From positions 1 through 5,121 of the forward strand of contig CAJXNE010000146.1 of the NCBI GenBank assembly GCA_913056285.1: 5,121 nt of DNA. The letters run 5' to 3'. Shown in pieces: positions 1-3,181 of the stretch. A program made the translations under genes and the position numbers. Positions within the stretch are counted from its first letter, which is position 1. Each line of letters begins with the position of its first letter. A model generated the notes under the pieces. The model saw only the letters and a list, made by a program, of their open reading frames with translations, made no database searches and had not been told where the DNA came from. Source of the stretch: an uncultured Zetaproteobacteria bacterium (GTDB lineage Bacteria; Pseudomonadota; Zetaproteobacteria; Mariprofundales; Mariprofundaceae).

Positions 1-312
1 AATATCGATAAAATCAGCCCCGCGATCCACCGCCCAGCGCGCCGCCTCAGTCACAAAGCGAGGTTCTGCACCGGCAATCTGGATCGAGGCCGGATGCTCA
101 TCGTCACCCAGCTCGGCCATGCGCTCAGTGCGCTCGCGCCCCATATCAACCGCACGCGATGCAATCATTTCGGATACCACCAGCCCAACGCCGAAGCGTT
201 TGCAAATCCTGCGAAACGGCAGGTCGCTAATGCCGGCCATTGGAGCCAGCACCAGCGGTACGTCGATATGGTGGTTGCCCAGGGTGAATCCGGGCAGCAG
301 TTGTGTTGTCAT
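1..312 (-). CDS. dusB: tRNA-dihydrouridine synthase DusB, N-terminal part (truncated by window edge)
   Basis: DusB is an FMN- and NADPH-dependent cytoplasmic enzyme that reduces specific uridines of tRNA to dihydrouridine. Only the first 104 residues are present, read from the ATG at 312 down to base 1 with no stop. They cover the start of the TIM barrel. Visible family motifs are APMAG at residues 23-27 (FMN phosphate and ring contacts), SEM at 47-49, a DEHP segment near 71-74, QIAG at 78-81, and GADFIDI at the cut edge. The catalytic cysteine motif (NMGCP in the family) should follow immediately outside the window. An AGGA sequence (plus-strand 324-327) lies 11 nt before the start, a rather long spacing, and no better start is visible. 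The gene is divergent from engB across 194 bp. The DEHP and QIAG pattern favours DusB over DusA or DusC. In enterobacteria dusB is followed by fis, which cannot be tested here. Confidence 0.93.
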   Translation of the reverse strand, partial: MTTQLLPGFTLGNHHIDVPLVLAPMAGISDLPFRRICKRFGVGLVVSEMIASRAVDMGRERTERMAELGDDEHPASIQIAGAEPRFVTEAARWAVDRGADFIDI

Positions 313-434
313 TCGATGATTAATCCTGTGTCGGCTTTATTGCCTAAAAAATGAGCAAGCATAGCCGCCTCTACATCATTCGCCAGTGTTATTCATGCTC
401 ATAAGGTGGATTCCGCCTGCTGCAGAGAAGATGC

Positions 435-455
435 CCCCGGGAGGAGTATCCGGGG
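435..455 (+). other. GC-rich hairpin in the dusB-engB intergenic region, with Shine-Dalgarno-like loop
   Basis: CCCCGG (435-440) pairs with CCGGGG (450-455) around a 9-nt loop GAGGAGTAT. The stem is six perfect G-C pairs, and TTAAAAGGTTTT follows. The loop carries a purine-rich GGAGGAG (440-446, first G in the stem) resembling a ribosome binding site, but no start codon lies at a suitable distance. It could be a leader-RNA hairpin of engB or a chance structure. It lacks the T-run of an intrinsic terminator, and there is no upstream plus-strand gene in the window for it to terminate. Confidence 0.35.
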
Positions 456-464
456 TTAAAAGGT

Positions 465-494
465 TTTACGCTTGCCGGCAAGCCGCACTATCGT
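465..494 (+). promoter_or_regulatory. Weak candidate promoter for engB, overlapping a perfect 12-bp palindrome
   Basis: TTTACG (465-470) and TATCGT (489-494) form a poor -35/-10 pair with an 18-nt spacer, placing transcription start just before the engB ATG at 507. The spacer contains the perfect palindrome CTTGCCGGCAAG (471-482), where a dimeric regulator could bind. Both hexamers match consensus only partly, so this is speculative. The leaderless or near-leaderless arrangement it implies fits the weak ribosome binding site but is not proof. Confidence 0.18.
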
Positions 495-506
495 AGGCTT
501 GGCGTT

Positions 507-1109
507 ATGACAAATGCAACGCGCATGCACTGGCCCAATACACATTTTTTGCAGTCGGTGGCCGATTCCAGCCAGTTTCCGGATATTGATCTGCCGCAGA
601 TTGCAGTAGCCGGCCATTCCAATGTCGGCAAATCCTCTTTGATGAATGCCCTTTTCGGGCGCAAAGGGCTGGTCAAGACATCCAAGAGCCCGGGTTGCAC
701 CCGCCTGCTCAACCTGTTTGAAGTCGATGCTAGATTACTGGTCGTCGACCTGCCCGGTTACGGCTATGCGCGCGCACCGAAAAAAGAACAGCAACGCTGG
801 ATCAACATGATTGAAGGTTACCTCGCCCATGCTGATTTAAAACTGGTTCTGATGCTGCTCGATATCCGTCACGGCCCAAAAGATTCTGATTTACAACTGA
901 TCGAATGGCTCAATGAAGGCGGCATTCGCTGGCTTCCTGTAGCCACCAAAGCGGATAAATTGTCCGGTAATCAACGCACCAAACGACTAAAGGAAATGAC
1001 TGACGCCATGGGCGGCATGCTATCGCCGTTGCCCACATCCAGCTTTAAGGGAAGCGGCATCGAGAAACTGCGCGCCACGATTGAGCTGGAAACTCTCCAA
1101 CCACATTAG
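507..1109 (+). CDS. engB: Ribosome biogenesis GTP-binding protein EngB (YihA/YsxC)
   Basis: EngB is a small essential TRAFAC-class GTPase needed for late assembly of the large ribosomal subunit in the cytoplasm. The 200-residue product has the usual family length (E. coli YihA is about 210) and all G motifs in order: G1 P-loop GHSNVGKS at residues 36-43; switch I/G2 around KTSKSPGCT (57-65, conserved Thr65); G3 DLPGYG at 81-86; G4 TKAD at 147-150; and G5 as TSS near 177-179. LVDLPGYGYA-like and DIRH segments are diagnostic of EngB rather than Der or Era. The ATG at 507 gives MTNATRMHWPNTHF, matching the family N-terminus, which has THF before the G domain. Its ribosome binding site is weak (AGG at 495-497, 9 nt upstream), but the in-frame ATG at 525 has none. 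Two normally Arg-containing spots read His37 (GRSN to GHSN) and Cys64 (PGRT to PGCT). The gene stands alone and is convergent with the ligase gene. Confidence 0.97.
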   Translation: MTNATRMHWPNTHFLQSVADSSQFPDIDLPQIAVAGHSNVGKSSLMNALFGRKGLVKTSKSPGCTRLLNLFEVDARLLVVDLPGYGYARAPKKEQQRWINMIEGYLAHADLKLVLMLLDIRHGPKDSDLQLIEWLNEGGIRWLPVATKADKLSGNQRTKRLKEMTDAMGGMLSPLPTSSFKGSGIEKLRATIELETLQPH

Positions 1110-1160
1110 GGCCTGTTCACACGTGTTCGCTACGGCCAAACACGTGTGAACAGGCTCTAA
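1106..1160. repeat. Long perfect palindrome (22-bp stem) starting in the engB stop codon
   Basis: GCCTGTTCACACGTGTT (1111-1127) is the exact reverse complement of 1139-1155, separated by an 11-nt loop (1128-1138). Pairing continues outward through one G-T wobble (1110/1156) and four more pairs (1106-1109 with 1157-1160), so the stem includes the TAG stop of engB. Each arm also contains the self-complementary 8-mer ACACGTGT (1119-1126 and 1140-1147), whose copies are 21 bp apart, about two helical turns. No T-run follows on either strand, so it is not a textbook intrinsic terminator, although such a stem could still stop or protect the engB transcript 3' end. It may be a copy of a dispersed extragenic palindromic repeat. 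Other copies cannot be searched for here. Confidence 0.8.
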
Positions 1161-1190
1161 CCCAGCAAAGCCGGAACCAAAAACCTTGAG

Positions 1191-1323
1191 CCACGAATGA
1201 CACGAATTGACACGAATGAAAAAACCATCTGCATCTGTCCGCTTCTAAAATTCGTGTTAAGATGGTCCATGAATCTATTCTTCCTGTTTTATCTTTATTT
1301 TTCAGACCTTTGTACCTTCGTGG
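1191..1323. repeat. Intergenic repeat element with CACGAATGA tandem units and mirrored end
   Basis: Three near-identical units run head to tail: CACGAATGA (1192-1200), CACGAATTGA (1201-1210) and CACGAATGA (1211-1219). Inverted counterparts follow. ACACGAATT (1200-1208) matches AATTCGTGT (1249-1257), and the terminal CCACGAA (1191-1197) matches TTCGTGG (1317-1323). A further inverted pair is ACCATCT (1224-1230) and AGATGGT (1260-1266). The interior (about 1267-1310) is pyrimidine-rich and AT-rich, unlike the neighbouring genes. No credible protein is encoded; the open frame across it has repeat-derived, biased composition and no ribosome binding site. The layout resembles a small non-coding dispersed element or a decayed miniature inverted-repeat element. 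That identity is inference. Confidence 0.6.
1218..1266 (-). terminator. Possible terminator of the ligase gene, inside the repeat element
   Basis: Read on the minus strand, downstream of the ligase stop, ACCATCT and AGATGGT (plus-strand 1266-1260 and 1230-1224) can pair, and the second arm runs directly into a run of Ts (plus-strand A run 1219-1224). A stem followed by a T-run is what an intrinsic terminator looks like. However, the loop is 29 nt, the stem has only seven pairs, and it lies about 100 nt beyond the stop codon, so the call is weak. Confidence 0.22.
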
Positions 1324-1367
1324 TAAAACATCTTGTGCGTTTTGTATTAGATTTTATTGGCAAGAGA

Positions 1368-2210
1368 CTAATGCGGAGGTAAAAAGTCGCCGTGCCACAG
1401 GCGCATGAAAACCGGGTGTCTTGGTAGCTTGTTCCTGGTCAGGCCATAATATTTAAATGTTATAATCTGACCGATAGCCGGTGGCGTGGTTCTCAGTTGT
1501 TGATTCAGGCCGCTGCCCAGATTGATGACCCGCCCGTCATGCATGCGACAGCGTAGTGCTCCGGTTAGTCCCGCCAACTTTCCCTTGCCTGCTTTGTAGC
1601 CGGTCACCGTACATTCCGCATCCTGATAGGGTTTTACTTTCAAGGCATCCGAACTGCGCCCTGTCTGGTACGGCGCAGCCGGATTTCTCACAACCACGCC
1701 TTCAGCACCATGGCTGACCAGTTGCTGCAACCACGCCTGTAAATGCTCTTTTCCGCCACAGCGTTTTTGCACAATAATGTGAAGGTAAGGATTGGGGTGA
1801 AGGGATAAATAATGCTGCAACACAGCCAGTCGTTCCGGCAACCCACCCGGTTGATCCGGCACGTCGAATATTTGATAGGTGAGATATTTCCAACCGGCAT
1901 GGGGTTGTTTGTGGCGGACAATGGAAACAATATGCTCAAAATCGCCGCGTTTACTCCACAACTCACCATCTAACGCAAATGCTGGAAACCCTTGGGTAAA
2001 CCAGCCCGGTGCAGCAAACGCATGACCACCTCGACTGATCAGATGATGCCCATCCCAGCGCGCCCGCACGCCATCGAGTTTTTCACTCATCAGCCAGCCT
2101 TTCACATGCTGAGTCGGCTGCCATGTTTTCAATAACAGCAAATCTTCTGCGGGCTTCGCAGCTAGCGGCATAAGCAATAGTAAACCCAGCAGAAATACCA
2201 ATCGCCTCAT
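1368..2210 (-). CDS. ATP-dependent DNA ligase, Lig E type, with signal peptide
   Basis: Seals nicks in duplex DNA through a lysine-AMP intermediate. The 280-residue protein is a minimal ligase (nucleotidyltransferase plus OB domain, no extra domains), the usual Lig E size. Motifs in order: motif I EKLDGVR with nucleophile Lys44; motif Ia SRGG at 59-62; motif III LDGELW at 80-85; motif IIIa YQIFD at 112-116; motif IV EGVVVR at 170-175; motif V LKVK at 190-193. The OB domain (about 197-277) ends with the Lig E pattern GSG near 232-234 then TFKYYGLTRNKLPRHPVF. The N-terminus is Arg-Arg followed by a Leu-rich core (4-14) and PLAA, a Sec-type signal peptide with cleavage probable near residue 18, so the mature enzyme should be periplasmic. 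The ATG at 2210 is set by a strong GGAGG 8 nt upstream. It is convergent with engB and divergent from the yebC-family gene. The biological role of exported ligases is poorly settled; involvement with imported or extracellular DNA has been proposed. Confidence 0.95.
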   Translation of the reverse strand: MRRLVFLLGLLLLMPLAAKPAEDLLLLKTWQPTQHVKGWLMSEKLDGVRARWDGHHLISRGGHAFAAPGWFTQGFPAFALDGELWSKRGDFEHIVSIVRHKQPHAGWKYLTYQIFDVPDQPGGLPERLAVLQHYLSLHPNPYLHIIVQKRCGGKEHLQAWLQQLVSHGAEGVVVRNPAAPYQTGRSSDALKVKPYQDAECTVTGYKAGKGKLAGLTGALRCRMHDGRVINLGSGLNQQLRTTPPAIGQIITFKYYGLTRNKLPRHPVFMRLWHGDFLPPH

Positions 2211-2218
2211 AAGATAAG

Positions 2219-2223
2219 CCTCC
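2219..2223 (-). promoter_or_regulatory. Ribosome binding site of the DNA ligase gene
   Basis: GGAGG on the minus strand (CCTCC on plus) ends 8 nt before the ATG at 2210. It is the best Shine-Dalgarno match in the window and fixes the start, so the signal peptide is part of the product. Confidence 0.85.
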
Positions 2224-2240
2224 GAATTCGGGACGCACAG

Positions 2241-2246
2241 ACTATA
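2241..2246 (-). promoter_or_regulatory. Candidate -10 element for the DNA ligase gene
   Basis: TATAGT on the minus strand lies about 30 nt upstream of the ligase start codon in the 111-bp divergent region. No good -35 hexamer is found 16-18 nt upstream (AAGACG or neighbours), so only the -10 is supported, and weakly. Confidence 0.25.
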
Positions 2247-2283
2247 TCACGCCTCCAGGCTACCGTCTTGCCCCGTTCCACAC

Positions 2284-2289
2284 TATGAT
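2284..2289 (+). promoter_or_regulatory. Candidate -10 element for the yebC-family gene
   Basis: TATGAT matches the sigma-70 -10 consensus TATAAT at five of six positions and would give a leader of roughly 25 nt before the ATG at 2322. The expected -35 position (about 2261-2266, TACCGT) is poor, so an activator or a different promoter remains possible. Confidence 0.3.
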
Positions 2290-2311
2290 TCCGCCCATCT
2301 ACACAAAAGCG

Positions 2312-2316
2312 GGTGA
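2312..2316 (+). promoter_or_regulatory. Ribosome binding site deciding the yebC-family start
   Basis: GGTGA, complementary to the 16S anti-Shine-Dalgarno tail, ends 5 nt before the ATG at 2322. A GTG in the same frame at 2313 is part of this motif, so an annotation starting at that GTG would be 3 residues too long. Confidence 0.75.
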
Positions 2317-2321
2317 CCAAA

Positions 2322-3044
2322 ATGGGCAGAGCATATCAAAATCGTAAGGTTTCCATGGCCAAAACAGCCGGAGCCAAAACCAAAGTCTATTCAAAATACG
2401 GCAGGGAAATCTATGTCTGCGCCAAGAGTGGCGGCATCGACCCCAACGGCAATTTAACACTGCGTCGTCTGATTGATAATGCCAAGAAGGATCAGGTGCC
2501 GACGCATGTGATTGAACGCGCTATCGACAAAGCCAAAGGTGGCGGCGGTGAGGATTATTCAGCCGCACGTTATGAAGGGTTCGGCCCCGGCGGCTGCATG
2601 CTTATCGTGGATTGCCTGACCGACAACAACAATCGCACTTACAATGATGTGCGCCAGTGCTTTGCCAAAAACGGCGGTAAAATCGGCGGGCCGGGTGCAG
2701 TTGCCCACATGTTCGATCATCAGGCGGTGTTTGTGTTTAAGGGAAATGACGAAGATGCCATTCTGGAAGCATTGATGATCGCCGATATTGATGTCAGCGA
2801 TATTGAATCCGAGGACGGCATGATCACGGTACTCACACCTAATACGGAATTCTTTAAAGCCAAAACTGCACTGGCCGAAGCCATGCCGGGTATCGAATTC
2901 GAGATCGACGATATTTCTTATGAACCGCAAACGCTGGCCAATCTAAACGGTGAAGATGCTGCCATGTTTGAGCAGTTAGAGGCTGCCCTCAATGATTGCG
3001 ATGATGTGCAGAAAGTGTACCACAACGCGGAGTTAGACACCTGA
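2322..3044 (+). CDS. YebC/YeeN-family (TACO1-like) protein
   Basis: A cytoplasmic YebC/PmpR-family protein, long labelled a probable transcriptional regulator. Family members including mitochondrial TACO1 are now linked to translation, with some YebC proteins relieving ribosome stalling at proline-rich stretches. The 240 residues match the family length (E. coli YebC 246, YeeN 238). Landmarks: basic N-terminus MGRAYQNRK; AKTKVYSKYGREIY near 18-31; VIERAIDKAKGGG at 63-75; YEGFGPGG at 84-91; NRTYNDVR at 104-111; MFDH near 130-133; and the C-terminal DDVQKVYHN at 227-235. The N-terminus lacks the GHSKW of canonical YebC and resembles the YeeN-like paralogue common in gammaproteobacteria, so yebC itself may lie elsewhere in the genome. 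The ATG is preferred to the GTG three codons upstream because that GTG is inside the ribosome binding site and homologues begin MGR. It is divergent from the ligase gene and convergent with pepN. DNA-binding versus ribosome function cannot be settled from sequence. Confidence 0.95.
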   Translation: MGRAYQNRKVSMAKTAGAKTKVYSKYGREIYVCAKSGGIDPNGNLTLRRLIDNAKKDQVPTHVIERAIDKAKGGGGEDYSAARYEGFGPGGCMLIVDCLTDNNNRTYNDVRQCFAKNGGKIGGPGAVAHMFDHQAVFVFKGNDEDAILEALMIADIDVSDIESEDGMITVLTPNTEFFKAKTALAEAMPGIEFEIDDISYEPQTLANLNGEDAAMFEQLEAALNDCDDVQKVYHNAELDT

Positions 3045-3080
3045 TCCGGCATAGTCGGAAACACACAAGAAAAGCCTGAA

Positions 3081-3141
3081 CCACAGAGTACGCAGAGGAA
3101 ACCAAAACTAAAGATTTTGATCTTCTCTGCCTACTCTGTGG
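3081..3141. repeat. CCACAGAG-type imperfect palindrome between yebC-family gene and pepN
   Basis: The arm at 3081-3101 (beginning CCACAGAGTACGCAGAGG) is the near-perfect reverse complement of 3121-3141 (ending CTACTCTGTGG). Ten pairs at the base are perfect, then one C/C mismatch, six more pairs, a G-T wobble and a frayed top. CAAAA (3103-3107) and TTTTG (3115-3119) continue the hairpin inward around a 7-nt loop. The stem would fold in transcripts from either side of this convergent gap. On the minus strand it is followed by a moderately T-rich TTCAGGCTTTTCTTG, so it may double as a bidirectional terminator. The arms have about 9-nt internal periodicity (CACAGAGTA, then CGCAGAGGA). It resembles a dispersed non-coding repeat, but copy number cannot be judged from one window. 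Confidence 0.75.
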
Positions 3142-3181
3142 TGAAAATATTGCTACAGCACCATTCGGGAGTACGGCTTCA

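Noticed and set aside
94..354. Plus-strand open frames of 86 and 66 residues at the left end
   Set aside because: They are antisense to the well-supported dusB frame, have no recognisable motifs and no ribosome binding site.
1106..1160. Reading the palindrome as a standard rho-independent terminator
   Set aside because: Neither strand shows a T-run after the stem; the following bases are CCCAGC on plus and no poly-T on minus. It is listed as a repeat instead.
1191..1219. The three CACGAATGA units as a CRISPR array
   Set aside because: Units are 9-10 nt with no spacers between them and no cas genes are present.
1197..1382. Open frame for a 61-residue protein with a Phe/Leu-rich middle
   Set aside because: It begins inside the CACGAATGA repeats, has no ribosome binding site, runs into the end of the ligase gene on the other strand, and its hydrophobic look comes from the pyrimidine-rich interior of the repeat element.
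2559..2930. Minus-strand open frame of 123 residues
   Set aside because: Antisense shadow of the yebC-family gene, which has clear motifs throughout this stretch.
3047..3061. Small inverted repeat TCCG/CGGA just after the yebC-family stop
   Set aside because: Only four pairs with a seven-base loop and no T-run; indistinguishable from chance.
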